From JACVRW01 sp963819115 (lineage in GTDB: Bacteria > Actinomycetota > Thermoleophilia > Solirubrobacterales > Thermoleophilaceae), in NCBI GenBank assembly GCA_963819115.1, contig CAWFUR010000001.1, positions 186,001 through 250,000 on the forward strand: DNA of 64,000 nucleotides, given 5' to 3'. Positions 7,287-16,046 of the stretch are shown piece by piece. Position 1 is the first letter of the stretch. Every line of letters starts with the position of its first letter. Both the position numbers and the translations under genes were made by a program. The notes under the pieces are model-generated. The model was given only the letters and a program-made list of their open reading frames with translations. It was not told where the DNA came from and made no database searches.

Positions 7287-9209
7287 TCAGAGCTTTGAGA
7301 AAGCCTCCAGCGCAGCAACCATCCCCGCCGCCAGGATGGCCAGCACCCCTATCGGCAGCACCCATCGAAGTATCCCGCCCGGGCCACTCCGGGCCGGTGC
7401 CACATCGGCCTCGGCCGCATCCGGCTGCCTGTCCCCAGGGCCGGCCTCCCGCAGGGCCTGGGGCAGGGCGTCGCCGGTGGCGATGACCGACTCGGCGCTC
7501 GCCCGGCGCTTGCCGCCGGCGGCCGCCAGGGCGGCCTCCCCGAGGTCGCCCGCGGACGGGTAGCGCTCGGCCGGGTCCTTGGCCATCGCCCGCCGCACCA
7601 CGGCGTCGAGCTCCGGAGGCAGGTCGGGGCGCCTCTCAAGGACCGACGGCGGCGGGGCGTCGACGTGGGCCATCATCGCGCCGCCTCCCGTCAGCGAGGC
7701 GAAGGGCGCCTCCCCGGTCAGCGACTCGAACAGCAGGCAGCCGAGCGCGTAGACGTCGGTGAGCGCGTCCACGCGGTCGTCGATGATCTGCTCGGGCGCC
7801 ACATACTCGGCCCGCGCGACGATGGACCCCTGCCGCGTGAGCCCGCCGAGGTCGCTGGCGTTCTTGGCCAGTCCGAAGTCGCTGAGGTACACGTGGTCAG
7901 CCCGCGCCAGCAGCACGTTGGCCGGCTTCACGTCCCGGTGCACGAGGCCGCGGGCATGGGCAGCGTCGAGGGCGGCGCCGACCTGACGGATGATGCGGGC
8001 CGCGCGCCTGGGAGCCACGGGCCCCTCCGCGGCGATCAGGGCGCGGAGGTCGGTGCCCTCCACCAGCCTCATCTCGATGAAGAGCACCCCGTCCTCGTCG
8101 CCCGCCTCGAGGACCGGGATGACGTTGGGGTGATCGATCGCGGCGGCCAGCCTCGACTCGCGCCTGAAGCGCTCACGGAAACGCTCCTCCTCGGAATGCT
8201 CGGGCCGGATCAGCTTCAGGGCCACCGGACGCTGCAGGGCGAGCTCCTCGGCGCGGTAGACGACCCCCATGTCTCCGTGGCCGATCACCTCCTCCACCCG
8301 GCATCCGGCGAAGACCGTTCCCGGAGGTAGCTGGACGCCCACCACGCTCGCCTGAGCCGGGGCCGCCGGTCGTGGCGCCGGGGGCGGGCCGGAGGCGGCG
8401 CCGGGGGCTGGGCGGACGGCGGAGCCGGTGGACGGGGCGGCGGCGGTGCCGGGGGGCCGGACCGGTGGGCGGGGCGGGGGGGCGGCGCGCGGAGCAGCCG
8501 GCGGCGGCGGGGCGGCTGCTCGGGGCGGCGGTGCCGGGCGCCCGGCCTCGGCCAGCTCCATGGTGCTCTCGCCCACGCGTATCGAGTCACCCTGCTCCAG
8601 CGTCCTCGGCTCGCTCACCCGCTCGCCGTTCACAAAGGTCCCGTTGGCCGACCCGAGGTCCTCGATCGTGAGCCGTCCCTCGGCGTCGCGGGCCAACCGC
8701 GCATGGCGGCGGGAGAGCTCGGGGTCGTCGGCCAGCCTCCCCTCCCCGCTCACCGCGCGCCCGATCACGAGCTCGTCCTCCAGCGCGAGCCGGCGCCCGG
8801 CCGCCGGGCCGGCCGTCACCACGAGCTCCTCCGCAACCGCGTCGGGCTCCGCGGCCAGCGCCGCGGGAATGTCCGCTCCGAGCTGGGTCGGCTCCGGCAC
8901 CCGGCCCGATGCATCGGTGACCTGGAGGACGGTCTGGCCCATCCTCACGGAGTCGCCCAGGTCCAGCGTCCGCGGCGCATCGATGCGCTCGCCGTTCACG
9001 AACGTGCCGTTCGCCGATCCAAGGTCCTCGATCGTCAGCGCCCCGCCCGCCCCGCGAGAGACGCGGGCGTGAGTACGCGAGATCTCGGGATCGTCCCCGA
9101 GCCTTCCCTCCTCGTCCGGCGCCGCGCGGCCCACGAGCAGGTCGCGCTCCACCTCCAGGCTTCCGCCGCGCGCGTTGCCCTCGGTGACCCGCAGCTGCTC
9201 GCCTGCCAT
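7287..9209 (-). CDS. Ser/Thr protein kinase with two FHA domains and C-terminal membrane anchor
   Basis: A 640-residue kinase with unusual order. Two FHA domains (about 20-95 and 130-210) each carry a variant of the SxxH...NGTFVNG signature; a proline/alanine-rich linker follows (212-285), then a Hanks-type kinase (290-555) and a hydrophobic segment near the end (about 612-632) that would anchor it tail-first. Kinase landmarks are intact: IGHGDMGVVYRA loop, ALK lysine, HRDVKPAN catalytic loop, DFGLAK. FHA domains bind phosphothreonine, so it may recognise its own or partner phosphorylation. ATG 9209 was chosen because a longer frame would run through the divergent cyclase gene, whose GTG lies 36 bp away. 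Confidence 0.9.
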   Translation of the reverse strand: MAGEQLRVTEGNARGGSLEVERDLLVGRAAPDEEGRLGDDPEISRTHARVSRGAGGALTIEDLGSANGTFVNGERIDAPRTLDLGDSVRMGQTVLQVTDASGRVPEPTQLGADIPAALAAEPDAVAEELVVTAGPAAGRRLALEDELVIGRAVSGEGRLADDPELSRRHARLARDAEGRLTIEDLGSANGTFVNGERVSEPRTLEQGDSIRVGESTMELAEAGRPAPPPRAAAPPPPAAPRAAPPPRPPVRPPGTAAAPSTGSAVRPAPGAASGPPPAPRPAAPAQASVVGVQLPPGTVFAGCRVEEVIGHGDMGVVYRAEELALQRPVALKLIRPEHSEEERFRERFRRESRLAAAIDHPNVIPVLEAGDEDGVLFIEMRLVEGTDLRALIAAEGPVAPRRAARIIRQVGAALDAAHARGLVHRDVKPANVLLARADHVYLSDFGLAKNASDLGGLTRQGSIVARAEYVAPEQIIDDRVDALTDVYALGCLLFESLTGEAPFASLTGGGAMMAHVDAPPPSVLERRPDLPPELDAVVRRAMAKDPAERYPSAGDLGEAALAAAGGKRRASAESVIATGDALPQALREAGPGDRQPDAAEADVAPARSGPGGILRWVLPIGVLAILAAGMVAALEAFSKL

Positions 9210-9245
9210 CGTCTCGAACCCTACGCCACGCCTAAACTCCATGGC

Positions 9246-11828
9246 GTGCGAGCGTGTCCAAGCTGCGGCGAGGAGGCGTCCGAACGGGCGCGGTTCTGCC
9301 CGGCGTGCGGAATGGCGCTCGCCCCCGCGACGTCGGCGCCCCAGGGCCTCCGGAAGGTCGTGACGGTCGTGTTCTGCGATCTCGCCGGCTCCACGAGCCT
9401 GGGCGAGACACTCGACTCCGAGGCCCTGCGGCAGGTGCTCACCCGCTACTTCCAGGCGATGAGCGATGCGCTCGTGCGCCACGGGGGCACGGTCGAGAAG
9501 TTCATCGGTGACGCCGTCATGGCGGTGTTCGGCATCCCCACCGTGCGCGAGGACGACGCCCTCCGCGCGGTGCGGGCAGCGATCGACATGCGCATCGCGC
9601 TCGGGGAGGTGAACGAGGAGCTCGAATCGCGCTGGGGCGTCCGGCTGCGCGCCCGGACCGGGGTGAACACCGGCGAGGTGATCGCCGGGGACTCGTCGCG
9701 CGGCCAGGCGTTTGCGACCGGGGACGCGGTGAACGTGGCCGCCCGGTTCGAGACGGCCGCGGGAATCGGGGAGATCCTCATCGGGGAGCACACGCTCGCG
9801 CTGGTCCGCGACGCGGTGCGGGTCGAGCCCGTGCCGCCGTTGGATCTCAAGGGCAAGAGCGAGCCGGTGCCCGCCTTCAGGCTCATCGACCTGGTCGGGG
9901 ATGCCGCCGGGATGGAGCCGAGGCTGGATTCGCCGCTGGTCGGGCGTGAGGACGAGCTGGCCCAGCTCCGGGACGCATTCGAGCACAGCGTGTCCGAGCG
10001 CTCATGCCGGCTCGTGATCGTGATGGGTCCCGCCGGGATCGGCAAGTCGCGCCTGGCCGGTGACTTCGCGGAAGAGCTGCGCGGGGCGGCGACCGTGGTC
10101 TCGGGCCGCTGTCTCTCATACGGGGAGGGCCTCACGTTCTGGCCGCTGCGCGAGATCGTGCCTGAGCTCGTGGGCACCCCGGACGAGGCGAGCGCCGAGG
10201 AGACACAGGCCGCGATCGCGCGGCTGCTCCCGGCGAACGCGGACACCGCGACGATCGTCGAGCGCATCGGTGGGGCGCTCGGACTCTCGGATGCCGCGGC
10301 CTCCCCGGCGGAGACGTTCTGGGCGGTCCGCAAGCTCTTCGAGGCGGCCGCCCGCACTCGGCCGCTCGTGATCGTGTTCGAGGACATCCACTGGGGTGAG
10401 CCCACATTCCTCGAGCTGATCGAGCACCTGGCGGGCAGGATCGAGGGGGTTCCGGTCCTGATCGTCGCCGCCGCCCGAACCGACCTGCTCGACTCGAGGC
10501 CCGACTTCGCGGCCGGGGCGCCCGGCGCCGTGCGCATGGACCTCCAGCCTCTGAGCGGCGCCGAGAGCCGGACTCTGATCGGCCACCTGGTGGGAGACGC
10601 GGGCGTGGCGGGCGATCTCCCCGACCGGGTGTTCACGGGGGCCGACGGGAACCCGCTGTTCGTGGAAGAGCTGGTGCGAATGCTCGTGGACGAGCACCAT
10701 CTGGAGAAGGACGACAGGGGCGTCCCGGTGGTCCGGGAGGCGGACTCCGTCTCGGTCCCCCCCACCCTCCATGCCCTGCTTGCCGCCCGGCTCGACCGCC
10801 TCGCACCGGAGGAGCGCGCCGCGGTGGAGGCCGCCGCCGTGGTGGGAAGATCGTTCGGGGGCGCGGCCGTGCTCGAGCTGAGCCGGAGCGACGACCGGCC
10901 GGAGCTCGAGCGCCTCCTGCGCGAGCTCGAGCGCAAGCAGGTGATCGAGCCCGACGGCGGGCACTTCGCGGGCGAGGACACCTTCAGCTTCACCCACATC
11001 CTCCTGCGCGACGTGGCCTACCACGGGATCCTCAAGGAGGTCCGCGCGGATTACCACGGGCGCTTCGCGGACTGGCTGGAGTCGGAGACGGGAGAGCGGG
11101 CGAGCGAGTACGAGGAGATCCTCGGGTACCACCTGGAGCGTGCGTACCGCTACCTCGCCGAGCTCGGACCGGTCGACGATCGCGGCCGGGACCTGGCGGG
11201 CCGGGCCTCCTCTCGGCTCGGATCGTCCGGGCGGCGCGCCCTCGCCCGCGGGGACATCCCACCCGCGGTGAACCTCCTGGAGCGGGCGGTGTCACTCCTC
11301 GCCGAGGACGATCCGGCCCGGCGGGACCTCACGCTGAAGCTCGGGATCGCTCTGGCCGAGACCGGCCAGATGAGCCGCGCCGGCGCACTGCTCCACGACC
11401 GGATCGAGGCCGAGCAGCGCGGCCGCAGCTTCGTGGTGTTCCACGACGGCACCGGCAAGCGGCACGTGGTGGACCTCGGCGAGGACGACCCCACGATCAC
11501 CATCGGCAGGCGAATCGAGAACCGCGTGTCGCTGTCCTGGGACAACGAGGTATCCCGCAGCCACGCGGAGCTGCGCCGCCTCCCCGAGGGCTGGACGCTC
11601 GTGGACGACGGGTCCCGCAACGGCTCGTATTGCAACGGCGAGCGGATAGTTGGGCAGCGGCCGCTTCGGGACGGCGACGTGCTCCGTTTCGGGGACACGG
11701 TGGTCCTGTTCCGCGCCCCCGGTGCGGACCCCGAGCGGACGGCCCAGGCCGCCGAGCCCGAGCAGGTCACGTCCTTCGGAGAGACCCCCACGGTCCCGCA
11801 GGAGCGGTTCGAGGTGGACCCCGAATAG
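9246..11828 (+). CDS. zinc-ribbon class III adenylate/guanylate cyclase, AAA ATPase and FHA fusion
   Basis: An 860-residue multidomain signalling protein. A zinc ribbon (CPSCG...CPACG, residues 4-23) is followed by a class III nucleotide cyclase domain (about 40-215) with both metal aspartates in VVFCDLAGSTS and FIGDAVMAVFG. Then comes a large AAA/STAND ATPase with Walker A GPAGIGKSR near 262 and Walker B LVIVFEDIHWGE near 373, and finally an FHA domain (about 745-825, with SRSHAEL and NGSYCNGE). Relatives of this cyclase-ATPase type usually end in TPR repeats; here an FHA domain takes the end. GTG 9246 starts directly before the zinc ribbon. The FHA would link it to the kinases on either side. 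Likely product is cAMP. Confidence 0.88.
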   Translation: MRACPSCGEEASERARFCPACGMALAPATSAPQGLRKVVTVVFCDLAGSTSLGETLDSEALRQVLTRYFQAMSDALVRHGGTVEKFIGDAVMAVFGIPTVREDDALRAVRAAIDMRIALGEVNEELESRWGVRLRARTGVNTGEVIAGDSSRGQAFATGDAVNVAARFETAAGIGEILIGEHTLALVRDAVRVEPVPPLDLKGKSEPVPAFRLIDLVGDAAGMEPRLDSPLVGREDELAQLRDAFEHSVSERSCRLVIVMGPAGIGKSRLAGDFAEELRGAATVVSGRCLSYGEGLTFWPLREIVPELVGTPDEASAEETQAAIARLLPANADTATIVERIGGALGLSDAAASPAETFWAVRKLFEAAARTRPLVIVFEDIHWGEPTFLELIEHLAGRIEGVPVLIVAAARTDLLDSRPDFAAGAPGAVRMDLQPLSGAESRTLIGHLVGDAGVAGDLPDRVFTGADGNPLFVEELVRMLVDEHHLEKDDRGVPVVREADSVSVPPTLHALLAARLDRLAPEERAAVEAAAVVGRSFGGAAVLELSRSDDRPELERLLRELERKQVIEPDGGHFAGEDTFSFTHILLRDVAYHGILKEVRADYHGRFADWLESETGERASEYEEILGYHLERAYRYLAELGPVDDRGRDLAGRASSRLGSSGRRALARGDIPPAVNLLERAVSLLAEDDPARRDLTLKLGIALAETGQMSRAGALLHDRIEAEQRGRSFVVFHDGTGKRHVVDLGEDDPTITIGRRIENRVSLSWDNEVSRSHAELRRLPEGWTLVDDGSRNGSYCNGERIVGQRPLRDGDVLRFGDTVVLFRAPGADPERTAQAAEPEQVTSFGETPTVPQERFEVDPE

Positions 11829-11883
11829 GGTGCGGGTCGATAATGCGGGCGTGTCCGCCAACCCTCCCGCCGGGGAGCAAGCG

Positions 11884-12522
11884 ATGTCGGAGTTGAAGGC
11901 CCGCGTCGAGGCCGAGCGCTCCGGGCAGCCGTTTCTGCTCTTCACGGACGGCGAGGGCCGGCAGCAGCTCTTCTCGTTCGCGCCAGGGCTGACCGAGGCC
12001 TCGATCGGCCGCGAGCGCTCCGCCGACATCGTGCTCGGCTGGGACCCTGAGGTGTCGCGCCTCCACGCCCGGCTCGAGCGATCGGACGAGGACTGGACGA
12101 TCGTGGACGACGGCCTCTCGAGCAACGGCACGTTCGTGAACGACCGGCGAATCAGCGGCCGCATCCGCCTGACCGACGGCGACACGCTGCGCCTCGGCGC
12201 CACCACGATCACCTTCCGCTTTCCTCGGGTCGAGCGTGCGGTCGCCGCGGCGCCGGCGGGCGAGGGCACGATCGATGTGGACCTCTCCACCACCCAGCGC
12301 CGGGTGCTCGCGGCGCTGTGCCGCCCATACCGCGAGGGGGCTGGGCCGGCGGGCGACGAGCAGATAGCCGAGCAGCTCTTCCTGCCCGTGAACTCGGTGA
12401 GAACCCACCTGATGGTGCTCTCCGCCAAGCTCGGCGTGGACCAGGCGCCACCGGACCAGCAGCGGATTCAGCTGGTCGAGAAGGCCGTGCGCGGCGGCCT
12501 GATCACGGAGCGGGACCTATAG
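11884..12522 (+). CDS. FHA domain protein with C-terminal winged-helix-like domain
   Basis: A 212-residue protein with an FHA domain at about 33-100 (IGRERSADI, SRLHARLE, NGTFVNDR) and a helical C-terminal domain (about 130-205; IAEQLFLPVNSVRTHLMVL) that looks like a winged helix-turn-helix. It could be a phosphothreonine-responsive DNA-binding protein, a role known for EmbR-type regulators, though domain order differs. ATG 11884 follows GGGGAG at good spacing. It starts 55 bp after the cyclase gene and its stop codon overlaps the beginning of the next kinase, so the three are likely one transcript. Confidence 0.82.
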   Translation: MSELKARVEAERSGQPFLLFTDGEGRQQLFSFAPGLTEASIGRERSADIVLGWDPEVSRLHARLERSDEDWTIVDDGLSSNGTFVNDRRISGRIRLTDGDTLRLGATTITFRFPRVERAVAAAPAGEGTIDVDLSTTQRRVLAALCRPYREGAGPAGDEQIAEQLFLPVNSVRTHLMVLSAKLGVDQAPPDQQRIQLVEKAVRGGLITERDL

Positions 12523-13358
12523 CCACGCTCCTGCCCCCCGGTTCCGTCGTCGCCGGGTACGAGGTGGAGCGGGTCGTGGGCTCCGGCGGGATCGGGGTCC
12601 TCTATCGGGCACGGCAGATCAGGCTGGACCGGCCCGTCGCGCTCAAGCTCGTGGAGCCCGAGGTGGCGGGCGACCCGGTGGTGCGCGAACGGCTTCGCCG
12701 CGAGGCCAGGACACTGGCCGCGCTCGACCATCCGAACGTCGTGCCGCTCTACGAGGCCGGCGAGGAGGGCGGGACCGTCTTCATCGCCACGCGGTGGGTG
12801 GAGGGCACCGAGCTGGGCAACCTGGTGAGCCGCGAGGGGCCGCTGGACCCCGGACGGGCGGCGCACATCGCCGCCCAGATCGCAGCGGCGCTCGAGGTGG
12901 CCCACGAGAAGGGGCTCATTCACCGTGACGTGAAGCCCTCGAACGTGATCGTCACCCCGGAGGACCACGTCTACCTCACGGACTTCGGCCTGACGAAGCG
13001 GGCGGGGTCGGCGTCGGGGCTCACGATGGCGGCGCAGATGCTCGGCACCATCGACTACGTGGCCCCGGAGCAGATCGAGGGCAACGAGGCCGATACCCCC
13101 GGTGACGTCTACGGGCTGGCCTGCGTGCTCTTCGAGACGCTGGTCGGCACGGCGCCCTTCGCGGCGGAGACCGGCGGGATGGCCAAGATGTGGGCCCACA
13201 TCAACGCCGAGCCGCCGTCGGCGCGCCAGCACCGGCCGGAGGTGTCCGTGGCACTCGACGACCTGATCAGGCGCGGACTGGCGAAGTCACCGAGCGACCG
13301 CCCCACCGCGGCGGCGTTCGGCGCGGCGGTCATGGACGCCGCCGATCAACCCGCCTAA
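12519..13358 (+). CDS. cytosolic Ser/Thr protein kinase, start codon unusual
   Basis: About 279 residues, essentially a lone Hanks-type kinase domain: GSGGIGVLYRA loop, ALKLV lysine, HRDVKPSN, DFGLTK, APEQ. It has no membrane segment, linker or sensor domain, unlike the three other kinases here. The start is unclear. The open frame contains no ATG or GTG before the conserved LLPPGSVVAGYEVERV region; the candidates are ATA at 12519, which would overlap the upstream TAG as ATAG, CTG at 12531, or GTG just before ERVVGSGG, which would trim the domain. Downstream of the stop is hairpin element copy 4. It probably pairs with the preceding FHA protein. Confidence 0.85.
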   Translation: MATLLPPGSVVAGYEVERVVGSGGIGVLYRARQIRLDRPVALKLVEPEVAGDPVVRERLRREARTLAALDHPNVVPLYEAGEEGGTVFIATRWVEGTELGNLVSREGPLDPGRAAHIAAQIAAALEVAHEKGLIHRDVKPSNVIVTPEDHVYLTDFGLTKRAGSASGLTMAAQMLGTIDYVAPEQIEGNEADTPGDVYGLACVLFETLVGTAPFAAETGGMAKMWAHINAEPPSARQHRPEVSVALDDLIRRGLAKSPSDRPTAAAFGAAVMDAADQPA

Positions 13359-13363
13359 TTCGT

Positions 13364-13407
13364 GGCTGCGGTGCTCGCCCGGCCGACGCTCGGGCTGCGC
13401 TCCTCGC
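13364..13407 (+). repeat. dispersed 3' hairpin element, copy 4
   Basis: Copy with outer parts GGCTGCGGTGCTC and GGGCTGCGCTCCTCGCC intact but a weaker stem (CCCGGCC, GAC, GCTCGGG, with one mismatch and one G-U). It begins 5 nt after the kinase stop and its far end touches the stop codon of the convergent GH8 gene. Confidence 0.7.
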
Positions 13408-14508
13408 CTAGGCGCAGTTCAACGCATTGGTCGTCAGCATGATGCGGCCGAGGGCCACCCACGCCGCGCCGTAGTACGTCGGCGAGCGCTTGTCGAGCGC
13501 CTGGGCCGCCGCGAGCAGGCGATCCCGGGACTTGGTATCTCCGGCCGCGTCGGCCGCACCGGCCGCCGCCACGAGCACCACGGGATGCATCGAGCTGCCC
13601 GCCGGCTTGCCGGTGAGGTCGTGCTCGACGGGGATGTCCGCCGGCTTCTTCCCTTCGAACACGGGCCACGAGCGGGCGGCGATCCGGCGGCCGGCGGGGT
13701 CCGGATCCTCGGCCAGCCGCACGAGCGTCCGCGCGGCGTCGAAGCCGAACAGCGGCTTGGACTTGGGCTGGCCCGGCGCGCCGATCGGCACCACACGGTC
13801 ACCCTCGACCTGCGCCCAGTCCGGCGGCAGCCGCGAGGAGCCCTGCAGCAACGAGTCGGTGACGGTGCGCGAGGTGGCCGAGAGGCTGCCCCAGCGGCCG
13901 TCCTTCGACGCCGCCCCCAGCGCCGCGAATGTGGCCGGCGAGAAGTAGCTCGGGTTCAGCGTGATCGGCGGCTTGCGAGCCCACGGGCCGGCGGTGAGCA
14001 CGTCGGCGCCCTGGAAGGAGGCGGTCTCCTCGGCCATGATCGCCTTGCCCATCGTCAGCGCCTGCTCGCGAAGAGCGGGCCGGTCGAACCGGCACGAGCC
14101 GGCGAGCAGCGCGCGTGCCGCGTCCACGTCCGCGTCGGCCGCCGCCTGGGGGTCCACCACCTTGCCGTCGCGCCACAGGAAGGACAGGAGCCCGTCCGAG
14201 CGCTGGATGTTGTTCTTCGTCCAGTCCCAGATCGAGTCGAAGCGCTTCTCGTCACCGACGGCGGCCGCGATCAGCATGCCGTAGGACTGGCCCTCGCCGA
14301 CCGTGTCGCCGCCCTGGTCGATCCGCTGGACGCGGCCGTCGGAGGTCACGTAGCGGTCCAGGAAGGCCTTGGACACGGAATCGGTGGTCGAGTCCAGCGA
14401 CGACGACCCGGAGTCGGACCCGGACGACTTCTTCCCCCCGCACCCGAAGGCGGACAGCGAGAGACCTCCCAGCCCGAGCGCGAGCATGACTACGACCAGG
14501 CCACGCAC
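13408..14508 (-). CDS. GH8 family endoglucanase-like lipoprotein
   Basis: A 366-residue glycoside hydrolase family 8 protein (the family of BcsZ/CelC-type endo-beta-1,4-glucanases). The signal peptide ends in a lipobox, SAFGC, with the lipidated cysteine at residue 23, followed by a serine-rich spacer. TVGEGQSYGM holds the presumed general acid Glu72, and DGKVVDPQAAADADVDAA matches the GH8 substrate-binding region. Third gene of the glycan operon, 8 bp after the BcsA-like gene. BcsZ-type hydrolases trim or release nascent glucan, which fits an outward-facing membrane-anchored enzyme. Confidence 0.88.
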   Translation of the reverse strand: MRGLVVVMLALGLGGLSLSAFGCGGKKSSGSDSGSSSLDSTTDSVSKAFLDRYVTSDGRVQRIDQGGDTVGEGQSYGMLIAAAVGDEKRFDSIWDWTKNNIQRSDGLLSFLWRDGKVVDPQAAADADVDAARALLAGSCRFDRPALREQALTMGKAIMAEETASFQGADVLTAGPWARKPPITLNPSYFSPATFAALGAASKDGRWGSLSATSRTVTDSLLQGSSRLPPDWAQVEGDRVVPIGAPGQPKSKPLFGFDAARTLVRLAEDPDPAGRRIAARSWPVFEGKKPADIPVEHDLTGKPAGSSMHPVVLVAAAGAADAAGDTKSRDRLLAAAQALDKRSPTYYGAAWVALGRIMLTTNALNCA

Positions 14509-14516
14509 AGGGCGGC

Positions 14517-16046
14517 TCAGGCCATCACCTCCGCCGCCTCGAAGGAGTCAGAGGCCGGGGCCTTCGGTTTCGCGAGTGCCGGCCAGCACCCGGTCATGAG
14601 AACCGATATATGGAATGCGGCAAAGGAGACGTTGTTGATCGTGGCCGCGTCCTGGTTCTTGAGCAAGCCGTAGATGCAGGCCGCGACAAGCACGCCGACG
14701 GCGGCGAGCGCGGGCCACACCGCCATCGGCTGCCGAGCCTCGGCGCCCACCTTGGGGGTGACCACGAACGAGCCCTTCTTGCGCAGCACCGTTAACCACG
14801 TGGACAGAACCTGGATCCAGAAGCTCGCTGCGGCCAGCGCGAAGGCCGCGAATGTGTACGCGCCCGCGCCGGCAAGCGCAGCCGTGCTCAGCGCCACGAC
14901 GAAGTAGGGCGCGAAGTGGAGCAGGAACTCCGGGGCGTTGATCCCCGCGAGCGGCTGGCCTCCGAAGAGAAGCCGCACCACCGGGAAGCTCATGTAGATG
15001 AGCACCGTCCACCCGGAGAGGAAGTACGAGGCCGAGAGGAGGTACTGCGCCTTGATGCGCAACGGGAGCTTCGCCCGGAACGCCCGCGGAAGGCCCGAGA
15101 GACATCCCCTGGCCCAGCGCTGCTGCTGTGACACGTAGGCGGCCATGTCCTCCGGTCCGAGACCGCGCGAGAGCACGTCCGGCAGGTAGGCGGACTTCCA
15201 CCCCTTCTCGTGCAGGTGGATCGAGAGCTCGAAGTCCTCGGTGAGCGAGTTCGTGGGAAAGCCACCCACGCTCTCGAACGCCTCGCGCCGGAACAGCACG
15301 TTCGTTCCGCAGCAGAACACGGCGTCGAGGCCGTCCTTGCCGCGGGCGATCGCGCCGAAGAAGAGCGCCTGCTGGGCCCACGACGCCGCGGCGATGCGAT
15401 TGCCCTCCGTGTTCGCGTAGTACTGGGGCGTCTGAACGAAGGCGACGGCGGGGTCCTCCATGTGCCCGAGCGTGGCCTCGAGGAACGTCGGGTCGGCCAC
15501 GTGATCCGAGTCGAAGACCGCGATGAAGGGCGCGTTGGTCAACGCCAGCGCGTTGTTGATGTTGCCCGCCTTCGCTCCGGTGTGCTCATCGCGCCGGATG
15601 TAGCCCACGCCGTGGCGGGCGGCCAGGTCGCGCATTTCGTCGTCATTGCCGTCGTCCAGCACCCAGACCCGGACCTCCGCGCCGCGGAGGCCCGCGGCCG
15701 CAGCCACCGTCAGGTCCACGATGTCCACCGGCTCCTTGTACACGGGCACGAACACGTCCACGGCCAGGCGCTCGCTCGGCGCCTTCGGCTTTCGCACCCG
15801 CTCGTTGGCGCATGTCCACCAGAAGCCAAGGGCCTGCGTGAGGTTGAAGATCTCGGCCACGATCAGGATCCCGTAGAGGATCGGGTTGCCGATCCGATCG
15901 GGGTTCAGCAGCCAGCCGAAGTACCACACGGCCAGGGGCAGGCCGAGGATCGACATGATGCGGACCCGCGTGCGAACGCTGACGCTTGCCGGCACCGGCT
16001 CCCACGTGACCTTCTTCAGCCGGACGTCCCAAGGGCGGCTGCTCAT
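14517..16046 (-). CDS. BcsA-like processive beta-glucan (cellulose) synthase
   Basis: A 509-residue GT2 glycosyltransferase that would polymerise UDP-sugar and pass the chain through the membrane. Two N-terminal membrane helices precede the catalytic domain, which has the D,D,D,QxxRW set: VLDDGNDD, FDSDH, LTEDFEL and QQQRWARG. About five membrane helices follow. There is no C-terminal PilZ domain, so cyclic di-GMP control would need a separate protein. Its ATG overlaps the upstream GT-C gene stop as ATGA, and the GH8 gene follows. Cellulose is the most likely product, but another beta-glucan is possible. Confidence 0.9.
   Translation of the reverse strand: MSSRPWDVRLKKVTWEPVPASVSVRTRVRIMSILGLPLAVWYFGWLLNPDRIGNPILYGILIVAEIFNLTQALGFWWTCANERVRKPKAPSERLAVDVFVPVYKEPVDIVDLTVAAAAGLRGAEVRVWVLDDGNDDEMRDLAARHGVGYIRRDEHTGAKAGNINNALALTNAPFIAVFDSDHVADPTFLEATLGHMEDPAVAFVQTPQYYANTEGNRIAAASWAQQALFFGAIARGKDGLDAVFCCGTNVLFRREAFESVGGFPTNSLTEDFELSIHLHEKGWKSAYLPDVLSRGLGPEDMAAYVSQQQRWARGCLSGLPRAFRAKLPLRIKAQYLLSASYFLSGWTVLIYMSFPVVRLLFGGQPLAGINAPEFLLHFAPYFVVALSTAALAGAGAYTFAAFALAAASFWIQVLSTWLTVLRKKGSFVVTPKVGAEARQPMAVWPALAAVGVLVAACIYGLLKNQDAATINNVSFAAFHISVLMTGCWPALAKPKAPASDSFEAAEVMA

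Noticed and set aside
8703..9245. N-terminal extension of the cyclase protein
   Set aside because: It is antisense to the kinase's FHA region and low in recognisable structure; the GTG at 9246 precedes the zinc ribbon.
7287..9986. Longer 899-residue start for the FHA kinase
   Set aside because: The extra 260 residues read antisense through the cyclase coding sequence; the ATG at 9209 begins right before the first FHA domain.
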